NCBI GenBank assembly: GCA_034520725.1
Contig: JAXHNH010000003.1
Coordinates: 248,001 to 312,000 of the forward strand
Source of the DNA: Gracilimonas sp034520725
GTDB taxonomy: Bacteria; Bacteroidota; Rhodothermia; Balneolales; Balneolaceae
Length of the DNA stretch: 64,000 nt
Direction: 5' to 3'
Positions 27,140-35,764 of the stretch are shown in pieces. Positions within the stretch are counted from its first letter, which is position 1. Every line of letters starts with the position of its first letter. Both the position numbers and the translations under genes were made by a program. The notes beneath the pieces were generated by a model that was given only the letters and a program-made list of their open reading frames with translations, did not search any database and had not been told where the DNA came from.

Positions 27140-27643
27140 ATGAACTCTGCAAGAGTCTCTTTTTTTATTTTGATGATGACCTTTTCAGTCACCCTTTGTG
27201 AAGAGATTGTAGCACAGGATCAGCGGAGTAATCTGATCGGTGAGGTAACACCCGATCAAATAATGGAGAGTAACCGCATCTTTAAAGTATATGTAGAAAG
27301 GTATGATCCGAATCCACAGGATGTGAGATATTTAAAATCACTGAATGGTGAGTTCTCAATTATGGTATTTTTTGGCAGCTGGTGCAGGGAATCAACAAAA
27401 TACATACCGGGTCTGGTAAAAACTTTGAGTCAAGTGGATAACGATAAAATAGGTGTTAAGTACGTAGGAGTGGATGAACAAAAGAAATTTCCGGCTGAAT
27501 TTTTAAAATTGTTTGATATCAAATATATTCCCACCGTTGTGGTTCTGAAAGACGGAAAAGAATATGACAGAATCGTTGAAAGACCACAAATGCCAATTGA
27601 AACTGAGCTTGTTCAGATGTTGAAAAGGCTGCAAGAAAATTGA
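27140..27643 (+). CDS. Secreted thioredoxin-fold protein with WCRES site
   Basis: The protein has 167 residues. A signal peptide of about 25 residues is followed by a thioredoxin fold: FSIMVFFGSWCRESTKYIPGLV holds the usual active-site position as W-C-R-E-S rather than WCxxC, and YIPTVVVLKDGKEYDRIVERP is the cis-Pro part. The second cysteine is missing, so disulfide exchange by the usual two-Cys mechanism is not possible; a monothiol reductase, chaperone or peroxidase-like role are options. It is divergent from the HIT-aroQ operon. The tRNA-Lys gene follows. Confidence 0.8.
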   Translation: MNSARVSFFILMMTFSVTLCEEIVAQDQRSNLIGEVTPDQIMESNRIFKVYVERYDPNPQDVRYLKSLNGEFSIMVFFGSWCRESTKYIPGLVKTLSQVDNDKIGVKYVGVDEQKKFPAEFLKLFDIKYIPTVVVLKDGKEYDRIVERPQMPIETELVQMLKRLQEN

Positions 27644-27707
27644 GAAAAAAATCAATTTTTCCTTGTACTCTGATTTATAAATGCCTTATCTTTGGAATCT
27701 GAATTAA

Positions 27708-27780
27708 GAATCGGTAGCTCAGTTGGTAGAGCAACGGCCTTTTAAGCCGTGGGTCGAGGGTTCGAGCCCCTCCCGATTCA
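27708..27780 (+). tRNA. tRNA-Lys (anticodon TTT)
   Basis: This is a 73-base cloverleaf. Acceptor arms GAATCGG and CCGATTC pair fully, followed by discriminator A; the D arm contains AGCTCAGTTGGTAGAGC, the anticodon loop CTTTTAA carries TTT, and the T arm contains GGTTCGAGCCCC. No CCA is encoded. A hairpin with a T tract follows at 27824. Confidence 0.95.
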
Positions 27781-27823
27781 CTTTTTATTTTGAAGATTTG
27801 TTTAAAGATTCTCTCTTGACCAG

Positions 27824-27858
27824 CCCCATACGATTGATCTCGGATGGGGTTTTTTTTG
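27824..27858 (+). terminator. Terminator after tRNA-Lys
   Basis: CCCCAT (27824-27829) pairs with ATGGGG (27844-27849), followed by eight T residues. It can end the tRNA-Lys transcript. Confidence 0.7.
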
Positions 27859-27877
27859 GCATATTATCAAGGGTCAG

Positions 27878-29821
27878 CTAGTCTATAGTTATTATTGGTC
27901 GTAATCGCTGAAGCGTTTTAAGCCCGATTCCCCTGATGTTAGTGATCTCATCCACACTGTTAAACCCACCATTCTCTTCCCTATACTTAACTAAGCGTTC
28001 TGAATACGCCGGGCCGATACCCGGCAGTAATTGAAGCGTGGCGGCATCTGCGGTGTTAATATTGATCGGATACATAATGTTGACCGGATTGCCGGTATCC
28101 AATTCCTGAGCCCTTAGAACCTTCGTGCCGATCTTTTCGGGAGCTCTCCATAAACCAAGCTCACTAGCTTTTGCTTGTTCTTCATACTCCTTAAATGCTC
28201 TGATGGAATCAGGGTGTTGCCGGTAATAAACAGAGGGGGTCCCGTATCCTTTTTCAAGCATTAGTTTATTTAAACTTATGGACCCGTTTTCATGCTCTAT
28301 TTCTACATAAGCCTGAAAGTTATTATAACGGGAATCCGGAACCCCTCCATCATAACCTCTGATCCGGACTTTTCTGCCCTCCAGAATATTTTGAAGATAA
28401 TCGGCTGCAGCACCAGAATAAAATCTGGCCGAGTCGCCACCGGCATAAATAGAAGGAACGTCAACCCCCAGCAAGCGCACGCCATAACCGAAGCCGGGAA
28501 CTACTTCGACCTCAAAACGGCTTCCATCTGATATCGAATAAATGTCGTACCAGGTATTTGTATCGATAGGTGGAGCTGGAGGATGTGTAATTCCCTGAGC
28601 ACGACTCATCGCACCCATCAGGTCCTGATAAAATAAATTGGTGATCTCATCTGAATAGAAAATGAGGGTATTTTCATCATTATTCATTTCTGCATTCATC
28701 GAAAAATTATAGGAGCCGGCAACGGTAACCCCAATATCAGTTGGATCGGGGTGTATTGTGTCTAAAAGTAGGATCTTGTGATGAAGCTTTCTGGTTTCCT
28801 GAGCAGGCAGCACCATTCGGTTAGCTGATGTAGCCTCCGGACTTCCCCAGATATCGCCGGTGCTTTGATAGCGGCTGTAAAAACTTCGATCGATTAGCCC
28901 TTTTAGTATAATCTTACCATCAGCTGTCTGCTTCCAGATCTGTTCACTGATCGGAATTCCCGGAGTAATAGCAAAAGCCTGAAAATTGATGTCATGCTGG
29001 GCTTCTTGCTCTATGAGCTTTACAAGCCTATCACTGACACTTGGTTTGGTTCTGTCACGGTTTATTGGAGCAAAATATACTTCAACATTAGTGCCGTCAA
29101 CATCAAATACGTTTTGACTCACATTGATTTTATCTTTGTGAAATACCGCTGCATCAGGATCTGGCAGATCGCCGCTGCTGCCCCACATTTGCTCAAACTC
29201 TTCTGTATACACTTTGGCGATCTCTGTGTCCTTAATTACGATTGTGTGGTTGGTATTATATGCCCCGGTGTAAGTTAAGTTGGTTGATCCGGTCCAGAGA
29301 TAATCGTCATGAGGAGAGCGCGAGAGATAGTCGATAACGGCAAATTTATTGTGCATGTCTGATCCGTCATTTACCAGGTCGTGATCTTTTATTTCTCCAT
29401 CGGCACCGTATACATCTCCATCATCATCAATGGATACAATATCTGCTTCTTCAAGGATACTCCAAATGACCTGATCGATCATCCCTCCATCCGTTCTATT
29501 ATGATCGTCTGTCACTATTCTGATACGGACTCCCCTTTCTTTTGCTCTTGCCAAAGCATGGGCAATTCGGGGATGTTCTAGATCATAAATATTAAGGTCT
29601 ACACTTGTGGATGCTGAATCTATGAGCTGCTCCAAAGTGCCGATAAGGTCCCAGCTATCGTTACTTTCATTTCCGGGAAGGGCTACAGAATGATCGGCCG
29701 GCATATTGAAGTAAATTTTGATCCACTCTTCATTGCTATGCTGAGAAAAGACTACTCCTGAAGTAAGCGTCAGGAAAAGGAGTAAAAGAAAAACGGATCT
29801 TAAAATGACAGAGCGGATCAT
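27878..29821 (-). CDS. Secreted multi-domain nuclease: PLD, SNase-like and HhH domains
   Basis: The protein has 647 residues. A signal peptide of about 27 residues is followed by two phospholipase D/nuclease halves with HKD-type sites (MHNKFAVIDY near residue 157; LHHKILLLD near residue 345), typical of Nuc-like nucleases. Next comes a staphylococcal-nuclease-like segment (YGVRLLGVDVPSIYAGGDSARFYSGAA, about 440-560). The C-terminus has a ComEA-type helix-hairpin-helix pair (NTADAATLQLLPGIGPAYSERLVKYREENGG), a DNA-binding module. The combination of two nuclease folds and a DNA-binding tail in one exported protein suggests digestion of extracellular DNA for nutrients or matrix control. The roles are inferred from the domains. 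Confidence 0.85.
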   Translation of the reverse strand: MIRSVILRSVFLLLLFLTLTSGVVFSQHSNEEWIKIYFNMPADHSVALPGNESNDSWDLIGTLEQLIDSASTSVDLNIYDLEHPRIAHALARAKERGVRIRIVTDDHNRTDGGMIDQVIWSILEEADIVSIDDDGDVYGADGEIKDHDLVNDGSDMHNKFAVIDYLSRSPHDDYLWTGSTNLTYTGAYNTNHTIVIKDTEIAKVYTEEFEQMWGSSGDLPDPDAAVFHKDKINVSQNVFDVDGTNVEVYFAPINRDRTKPSVSDRLVKLIEQEAQHDINFQAFAITPGIPISEQIWKQTADGKIILKGLIDRSFYSRYQSTGDIWGSPEATSANRMVLPAQETRKLHHKILLLDTIHPDPTDIGVTVAGSYNFSMNAEMNNDENTLIFYSDEITNLFYQDLMGAMSRAQGITHPPAPPIDTNTWYDIYSISDGSRFEVEVVPGFGYGVRLLGVDVPSIYAGGDSARFYSGAAADYLQNILEGRKVRIRGYDGGVPDSRYNNFQAYVEIEHENGSISLNKLMLEKGYGTPSVYYRQHPDSIRAFKEYEEQAKASELGLWRAPEKIGTKVLRAQELDTGNPVNIMYPININTADAATLQLLPGIGPAYSERLVKYREENGGFNSVDEITNIRGIGLKTLQRLRPIITID

Positions 29822-29899
29822 GAGAGGATAAACAGTAGATTGTACTTAATTAGCAAATTAATGTATTTTAGCCTCATCGAATAATCTACAGGCTTATTT

Positions 29900-30205
29900 A
29901 TGAACCTACAATTTTTTAATCCACTCAGGTGGAAAAAGTCTTTTCTGGTATTTTTACTTACCGCTTTTGTAGTGGCATGGTTTGCCTTCATAGACACTTA
30001 TAGTCTGAAAACACGTTGGGATCTCTATTCTCAAAAAGAAGATTTAAAAGAAAGAACAGAAGATCTCAATAACAGATCTGAGGAGCTCAAGGTTAAGATA
30101 GAGAGGTTAAATGAAGATCCGGCTCTGCTTGAGAAGATCGCCCGTGAAGAATATGGGATGCGCAAACCCGGTGAGACAGTCTATAAAGTTAAAAGAGAGA
30201 AATAG
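29900..30205 (+). CDS. FtsB/DivIC-like septum protein
   Basis: The protein has 101 residues. One membrane helix (FLVFLLTAFVVAWFAFIDTYSL) near the N-terminus is followed by a coiled coil rich in E, K, L (residues 45-80) and ends in the conserved EKIAREEYGMRKPGETVYKV, the FtsB/DivIC motif. FtsB links FtsQ and FtsL at the division site. Small size and architecture fit. It is separated by 73 bases from a ROK kinase. Confidence 0.85.
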   Translation: MNLQFFNPLRWKKSFLVFLLTAFVVAWFAFIDTYSLKTRWDLYSQKEDLKERTEDLNNRSEELKVKIERLNEDPALLEKIAREEYGMRKPGETVYKVKREK

Positions 30206-30278
30206 AGCTTCTGTTTGGTTCGTGATGGCCTGCCTGTTATCTTCAACGATACAAATTTCGATTCTTAAATCTTACTAA

Positions 30279-31223
30279 ATGAAAGCTATTGGTGTAGACC
30301 TTGGCGGTACCAATATCAAAGCAGCCGTCGTTGATAAGGAAAATGGTATTATAGAGCAGGTTACAACTCCCACACAGGCAAATCTTGGCCGGGATCACCT
30401 TTTGGATAGGATCGCGGACACGGTCAGCGACCTGGTCAAAAAAAATGAGATTATCGGGATGGGAATGGGCATGCCGGGGATGGTATCAAAGGATCAAACC
30501 ACCATCAATAATCCGCCCAACCTGCCCGGATGGGGATCGGTCAATGCTGCACGGGAAATGGAAAACAGATTGAACATACCCTGTAAGATCGAGAATGATG
30601 CAAATATTGCAGCTTTAGGATCTCTACACTTTGGAGTTGGCAGCCAATACGACAGTTTTATAATGATCACTCTTGGGACCGGGGTTGGTGGTGGAATCAT
30701 ATACGAACGTGAGCTCTTCAAAGGAACTATGGGCATGGCCGGTGAACTCGGTCACGTTATCATAGATTACCATGGGCCACTTTCAAACAGTGTCACAAGA
30801 GGAACCGTAGAAGCCTATCTTGGGCAGCGTTTTTTGAGTCGGTATGCATCAGACCTGATCTCTCAAAACACCTCGAACCCGCTTTACAAAAAGTTTTACA
30901 AAGACTTTAGTCAGCTTGAACCCGTTGACCTTACCAATGCAGCTAAAGAAGGCAATGATCTGGCTATAGAGATTCTTGCGAAAAGTGGACAGCGTCTGGG
31001 ATATGCGATCATCAATTATGTTCATATGATGGATATCCGAAAGTTTGTTGTAAGTGGAGGGGTGTCAAAAGCCGGTGATTTTCTGTTTGAATCTGCCAAG
31101 GATATCGTAAACAAACATATGATGGAGCCCTTCAGAGAAGGATTTGAGCTCATTTACGAAGATCTCGGAAACGACAGCGCCTTGCTTGGTGCAGCGGGAT
31201 TAGCCTTTGATTCGTTCTCTTAA
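30279..31223 (+). CDS. ROK-family sugar kinase (glucokinase-like)
   Basis: The protein has 314 residues. It opens with VDLGGTNIKAAVVDK (phosphate 1 ATP motif). GLPGM-type motif GMGMPGMV, DANIAALG, and the ROK signature TLGTGVGGGIIYERELFKGTMGMAGELGHVIIDY (EGGH variant AGELGH) follow. The usual CxCGxxGCxE zinc motif is absent: after YHGP the sequence goes straight on to SVTRGTVEAYLG. The enzyme probably phosphorylates glucose or an N-acetyl sugar with ATP. It lies 12 bases before lptD, on the same strand. Confidence 0.85.
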   Translation: MKAIGVDLGGTNIKAAVVDKENGIIEQVTTPTQANLGRDHLLDRIADTVSDLVKKNEIIGMGMGMPGMVSKDQTTINNPPNLPGWGSVNAAREMENRLNIPCKIENDANIAALGSLHFGVGSQYDSFIMITLGTGVGGGIIYERELFKGTMGMAGELGHVIIDYHGPLSNSVTRGTVEAYLGQRFLSRYASDLISQNTSNPLYKKFYKDFSQLEPVDLTNAAKEGNDLAIEILAKSGQRLGYAIINYVHMMDIRKFVVSGGVSKAGDFLFESAKDIVNKHMMEPFREGFELIYEDLGNDSALLGAAGLAFDSFS

Positions 31224-31235
31224 CCATAACTGCAT

Positions 31236-33923
31236 ATGACTTTCGCCATCAACACACATATAGGCAAGCGCTTAGCTATACTTTGCTTTTTTGTGTCGAT
31301 GTCGATACCGGTTTTGGCCCAACAGATCGATTCTGTTTCAGTCAGCCCGGATACTACCCTTCAGCAGAACCAGGGGGGACAAACCGGCCTACCTAAAATT
31401 GGCAATGTTCCTGATAATGCGGTGAAGTTTCAGTCAAGTGACTCCCTTATCATTAATTTCAAAGATGGGAATAAGGCATTTCTTTTTGGTTCAGCCAATG
31501 TAAAGCATACTGCCGGTGAGCTGAAGGCCGGCGAGATCAACATGGATATCGATAACTCTACGGTTGAAGCAACCACCTTAACTCCAGAAGATACACTGTC
31601 GCGACCTGTACTGATCCGGGATTCGGATGAGATCAAAAGTACCCGCATCTTATTTAACTATAAAACACAGAAAGGGAAGTTTGAAGCGGCTCAGGTTAAG
31701 GTTTCAGACGGGCATCTTATCGGTTCAAAGATCAAAAATGTGAATGAGAGTGAGGTCTTTATTGAGGATGGGATCTATTCCACCTGTCCGCCCGAGTACA
31801 TGTATTACTACCTGAAAGCCAAGAAAATGAAAGTGGTGGATGAGGATGAACTGTTCTTCAGTAATGCTCAATTGTATATTCTGGATATACCGTACCCGAT
31901 AATTTTTCCATTCGGTTATGTACCCACAGACATTGAGAAAAGACGTTCAGGGCTTCTCATGCCAACCTACGCCTTTCAGGACCAAAACAATCGGGGACTT
32001 GGTCTGCAGAATGTTGGATGGTTTCAGTATTTCAATGATTACCTGACCGGGCAGGTTGATGGAGATATTTACACTTCTGGTTCCTTTTATTTGAATGGAT
32101 TGGTGCAGTATAGAAATACGGATCAGTATAATGGATCGATCAGGTTGGGATATTCAAATGACCGTGGCATGGAGCCAACGGATCCTGATTTTTCGGAAAC
32201 CATACAGCGATCCGTATCGGTTCAGCATAGTCAAACTATTTCACCCTATGCAAATTTGTCGGCCAACGTAAATTTGAGAACAGCCGATTTTAACCGACGA
32301 AATTCATACGATATAAATGACCGGGCTGAGGTTAGTTCAAATTCAAAAGTTTCCTACAATTACAGGCATCCTGAAAACCTGTTTAGTTTCAGTACCAATG
32401 CACAGCTTGTCCAGAACTTTACCAATTACTCAACCAGAGTGAGCGGGCCGTCAGCCAGTTTCAGGCTTAAGAATATTTCCCCGTTTCAGAGTAGTACCGG
32501 AACAGGAGATCAGGATTGGTATGAAACGATTAGTTTTAGCTACAATAACAACCTGAGGTCACAGTTCAATTTTGACCCTATTGATGCCGACAGCTCTGAT
32601 ATCACCTTTTTTGAAGCATTGGCCGACAAGGATAAGTATGAAGAGGCAACCGGTAATGAGCGTTACATTCAGGCGGGTTTTCAACAGCAGGCAGGGCTTC
32701 AAATTGGACAGGTTATACCAAGTCAGTTTCTTAATATTTCAGCGGGGATAAACTATACTGAAAACTGGTATCCATCAACCGTAAGCAAAACCTTTAATGC
32801 TGATTCCAATCGTGTTGAGGTTAATAAAGAATATGGTTTTTCAGCCGCAAGGGAGTTCAGTACCAATCTGAATTTTGGAACTACTTTTTACGGAATTTCG
32901 GATATGAGGCTGGGTAGTTTTCAGGGGTTGAGGCATACGGTTCGACCAAATCTAAGCTTTAGCTACCGACCGGATTTCAGTGCAGAGCGATGGGGGTATT
33001 ATAAAACAGTTCAATCCGATACACTTGGCAATACACAACAATATTCAATCTTTGAGAACGCAATTTTTGGAGGTCCTGGAAGGGGTGAATCACGGTCATT
33101 GAGTTTTTCACTGCAAAATGTATTTGAGACCAAACGGGTAAAACGCGACAGCACGGGTGAAGTAAGTGAAAATAACATCCGATTTATTGATAACCTTTCA
33201 TTGAATACCTCTTACAATTTTGCCGCAGACAGTTTGAACTTAAGTGACCTCAGAACCCGAATTAGCTCCAGTGCTATAAATGGTTTGAATTTGAGTGCTA
33301 CAGCCAATTTCTCATTTTATCAGTTTGATTCAACCGGCAGGGAGTTCGATCGTTATTTTATTGAGGACAGTAAAAAGTTGGCTCAGTTACGTTCATTCTC
33401 TGTAAATGCGAGCACGTCATTCCGTGGGGGTGATGGGGTTCAGGTTTACACCCCTGAATACCGGCGCAGATACGATCCCTTCGATCAATCCACTTTCCAT
33501 CCCATTGATACAAGGTTTGGTTATGAACCGGTTCCTTCATTGAGTTCCCCCTGGAGCGTGTCGCTGAATTTCAGTTACAGCTGGAATTATCGCTTTAACG
33601 ATGAACCAACTAAGCGAGCCACACTTCGTGCGTCGAGTATATCCTTTAATTTAACCCCAAAATGGCGGTTCAACACAGACGTGGGATATGATTTTGTTGC
33701 TACAGAATTTACTCCGTCTCAGTTCTCGCTTAGTCGTGACCTGGAGTGCTGGAATCTATCGTTTCAGATCAATCCGTTCGGTGATTTCAAATATTACTTT
33801 TTCAGGTTGAGCGTGAACAGCTCACAGATTCAGAGTCTGTTCCAAAAGTTGCCGATACTTAAAAATCTTGAAAGAAGCTCGAGTCCTTCCGGTGCAAGAG
33901 GTAGAGGATACGGCGGTTTTTAA
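31236..33923 (+). CDS. lptD: LPS-assembly outer-membrane protein LptD
   Basis: The protein has 895 residues with a signal peptide (VSMSIPVLAQ). The N-terminal OstA-like beta-taco domain covers about residues 60-190 (FKDGNKAFLFGSANVKHTAGELKAGEINMD; DGIYSTCPPEYMYYYLKAKKMKV). Then comes the beta-barrel start (IPYPIIFPFGYVPTDIEKRRSGLLMP) and about 600 residues of aromatic alternating strands. LptD inserts lipopolysaccharide into the outer leaflet. The gene ends in a four-base convergent overlap with ribE. The match is to the LptD family of Bacteroidota. Confidence 0.9.
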   Translation: MTFAINTHIGKRLAILCFFVSMSIPVLAQQIDSVSVSPDTTLQQNQGGQTGLPKIGNVPDNAVKFQSSDSLIINFKDGNKAFLFGSANVKHTAGELKAGEINMDIDNSTVEATTLTPEDTLSRPVLIRDSDEIKSTRILFNYKTQKGKFEAAQVKVSDGHLIGSKIKNVNESEVFIEDGIYSTCPPEYMYYYLKAKKMKVVDEDELFFSNAQLYILDIPYPIIFPFGYVPTDIEKRRSGLLMPTYAFQDQNNRGLGLQNVGWFQYFNDYLTGQVDGDIYTSGSFYLNGLVQYRNTDQYNGSIRLGYSNDRGMEPTDPDFSETIQRSVSVQHSQTISPYANLSANVNLRTADFNRRNSYDINDRAEVSSNSKVSYNYRHPENLFSFSTNAQLVQNFTNYSTRVSGPSASFRLKNISPFQSSTGTGDQDWYETISFSYNNNLRSQFNFDPIDADSSDITFFEALADKDKYEEATGNERYIQAGFQQQAGLQIGQVIPSQFLNISAGINYTENWYPSTVSKTFNADSNRVEVNKEYGFSAAREFSTNLNFGTTFYGISDMRLGSFQGLRHTVRPNLSFSYRPDFSAERWGYYKTVQSDTLGNTQQYSIFENAIFGGPGRGESRSLSFSLQNVFETKRVKRDSTGEVSENNIRFIDNLSLNTSYNFAADSLNLSDLRTRISSSAINGLNLSATANFSFYQFDSTGREFDRYFIEDSKKLAQLRSFSVNASTSFRGGDGVQVYTPEYRRRYDPFDQSTFHPIDTRFGYEPVPSLSSPWSVSLNFSYSWNYRFNDEPTKRATLRASSISFNLTPKWRFNTDVGYDFVATEFTPSQFSLSRDLECWNLSFQINPFGDFKYYFFRLSVNSSQIQSLFQKLPILKNLERSSSPSGARGRGYGGF

Positions 33924-34525
33924 AGGGAATCACGGCCAATGCTAGCAAGGTACTTGACTACGTATTTACCAATGATATCAAATTCAAGATTCACCTTGTC
34001 GCCAATTTTTTTACCTTTCAGATTTGTGTAATCCCATGTATAAGGGATGATGGCTACCACAAAGGTATTGCCGGAATCACGGGCCACGGTCAGGCTTATG
34101 CCTTCCATTGTAACGCTACCCCGGCCCACGATCATATTCTCAAATTCTGATGGATATTCTATCGTTAAAAGCCAGCCGGTCTCTTCCTTTTCAATCTCAG
34201 TGATAGTTCCAGTGGTATCAACATGGCCTTGCACCATGTGTCCCTCAATACCTTTGTGGAGAGTCATAGATCGTTCCAGATTTACGGGGTCTCCTTCATT
34301 TAATGATCCGAGGGAGGTTTTGCGCAAGGTTTCCTCAACGCTTTGAACTGTAAAAGTATTCTCATCAAATGCTACTACTGTATGGCATGCGCCATTGATG
34401 GCAATACTTTCGTCCTCGTGGCAGGTGTCTGCAAAGGAACATGAGATCTTCATTTCCTGCCCACCGCCATTCAGAGATTTGATGTCTTCTACTGTTCCAA
34501 TTTCCTGTATAATTCCTGTAAACAT
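33920..34525 (-). CDS. ribE: Riboflavin synthase, alpha subunit
   Basis: The enzyme has 201 residues and makes riboflavin from two 6,7-dimethyl-8-ribityllumazine molecules. MFTGIIQEIGTVEDI is the standard opening, and the second lumazine-binding repeat begins near GIEGHMVQGHVDTTGTI. GACHTVV and GISLTVA are the conserved strand motifs of the two halves. Start ATG at 34525, nine bases after the stop of ribD. It converges with lptD. Confidence 0.95.
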   Translation of the reverse strand: MFTGIIQEIGTVEDIKSLNGGGQEMKISCSFADTCHEDESIAINGACHTVVAFDENTFTVQSVEETLRKTSLGSLNEGDPVNLERSMTLHKGIEGHMVQGHVDTTGTITEIEKEETGWLLTIEYPSEFENMIVGRGSVTMEGISLTVARDSGNTFVVAIIPYTWDYTNLKGKKIGDKVNLEFDIIGKYVVKYLASIGRDSL

Positions 34526-34534
34526 AGTGCTTTA

Positions 34535-35665
34535 TTATATATATCCGGTTAATAACATATCATCACCCACTTTGGTCCAGGTGATATCCTTAAGCTCAGC
34601 AATATCTCTCATTTTATTGATGCCGATTCCGATAAGAGATCGAGTACCCGCTCCTAACAATTTAGGAGCAATAAATAGTTCGATCTTATCAACCAAACCT
34701 TCTCGCAACAATGCTGAAGAAAGTTGCTGACCTCCTTCTACCAAAACAGAGCTAAAACCTTTTTCGCCAAGCATTTTAAACGCCTGCCGAAGGTCGGCAT
34801 GCCCCTCAACTTTTGAGACTTGGAGTATCTCACCGCGGAAATAATTCTGCTTCATCATTTTAAGCATGGGGTCTGCATCTGTCGCTGATGCTTCTTTATT
34901 CCATGTAATAATGGTCGTCTTTTCCTCAAATTTATCGGAAAATAAATTAAGATCTTTTGGTAATTCATAGGGTCCGTCGATCACAATGCGTTTGGGTTGC
35001 CTGCCTGAAACATGACGCACGGTCAAACTTGGATTATCAGTGAAAGCGGTGGTTCTTCCCACCATAACTGCATCGTATTCAGATCTCCATTTATGAACGA
35101 GTTTTCTGGAGTGCTTGCCGGTGATCCACTGAGATTCACCATCGGCTGCTGCAAGATAACCATCCGCAGTTTGAGCCATTTTTAAGGTGATGAATGGTCT
35201 GCCAAATGTCTGATGATGAATAAAGAATTCATTGAGTTTTTCAGCTTCGTCTTTAAGCACCCCAACTTCAACTTCGATACCCTTATTTCTAAGATGAAGA
35301 ATGCCCTTTCCGTTTACTTCAGGATTAGGATCCTGCATTGCCACAACCACCCGTTTTATGGGGAGTTTACCCAGCATGTGGGCGCATGGAGGTGTTTTAC
35401 CATGGTAAGAGCAGGGCTCTAATGTTACATAGACGGTGGCGCCATCAAGTTTTTTTTCATCTTTAACGGAGTCAACAGCGTTCACTTCGGCATGTGATTC
35501 ACCGAATTTCTTGTGATACCCTTCACCGATCTTAGTACCATCTTCTGAAATGATAATGCACCCAACCATTGGATTTGGAGAAACCATACCCTTTCCTTTT
35601 TTGGCCAGCTCAAGGGCTTCAGCCATCCATTTGGTATCGTCTTTATGTAGTTGAGTTTGAGTCAT
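34535..35665 (-). CDS. ribD: Bifunctional riboflavin deaminase/reductase RibD
   Basis: The protein has 376 residues. The N-terminal deaminase domain (residues 10-150) has the zinc site H-A-E (SHAEVNAV) and PCSYHGKTPPCAHM. The C-terminal reductase domain (about 150-375) contains ITLKMAQTADGYLA, GRTTAFTDNPSLTVR and SVLVEGGQQL. It deaminates and then reduces the pyrimidine intermediate of riboflavin synthesis. It forms an operon with ribE. A terminator hairpin of the upstream ppiD gene lies between 35715 and 35737. No FMN riboswitch is visible in the 100 bases upstream. Confidence 0.95.
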   Translation of the reverse strand: MTQTQLHKDDTKWMAEALELAKKGKGMVSPNPMVGCIIISEDGTKIGEGYHKKFGESHAEVNAVDSVKDEKKLDGATVYVTLEPCSYHGKTPPCAHMLGKLPIKRVVVAMQDPNPEVNGKGILHLRNKGIEVEVGVLKDEAEKLNEFFIHHQTFGRPFITLKMAQTADGYLAAADGESQWITGKHSRKLVHKWRSEYDAVMVGRTTAFTDNPSLTVRHVSGRQPKRIVIDGPYELPKDLNLFSDKFEEKTTIITWNKEASATDADPMLKMMKQNYFRGEILQVSKVEGHADLRQAFKMLGEKGFSSVLVEGGQQLSSALLREGLVDKIELFIAPKLLGAGTRSLIGIGINKMRDIAELKDITWTKVGDDMLLTGYI

Positions 35666-35710
35666 GTTAGAATGTAGGGTATTTCATGCTTTAGGATATA
35701 AAGCAAACAA

Positions 35711-35737
35711 AAAAGGGTGAGAAGAAACTTCTCACCC
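35711..35737 (-). terminator. Rho-independent terminator of the PpiD-like gene
   Basis: GGGTGAGAAG (35715-35724) and CTTCTCACCC (35728-35737) form a perfect 10-bp stem with a three-base loop; on the minus strand a run of T residues follows. Confidence 0.85.
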
Positions 35738-35764
35738 CAAACAATTTATATAATTCCTGGAGAG

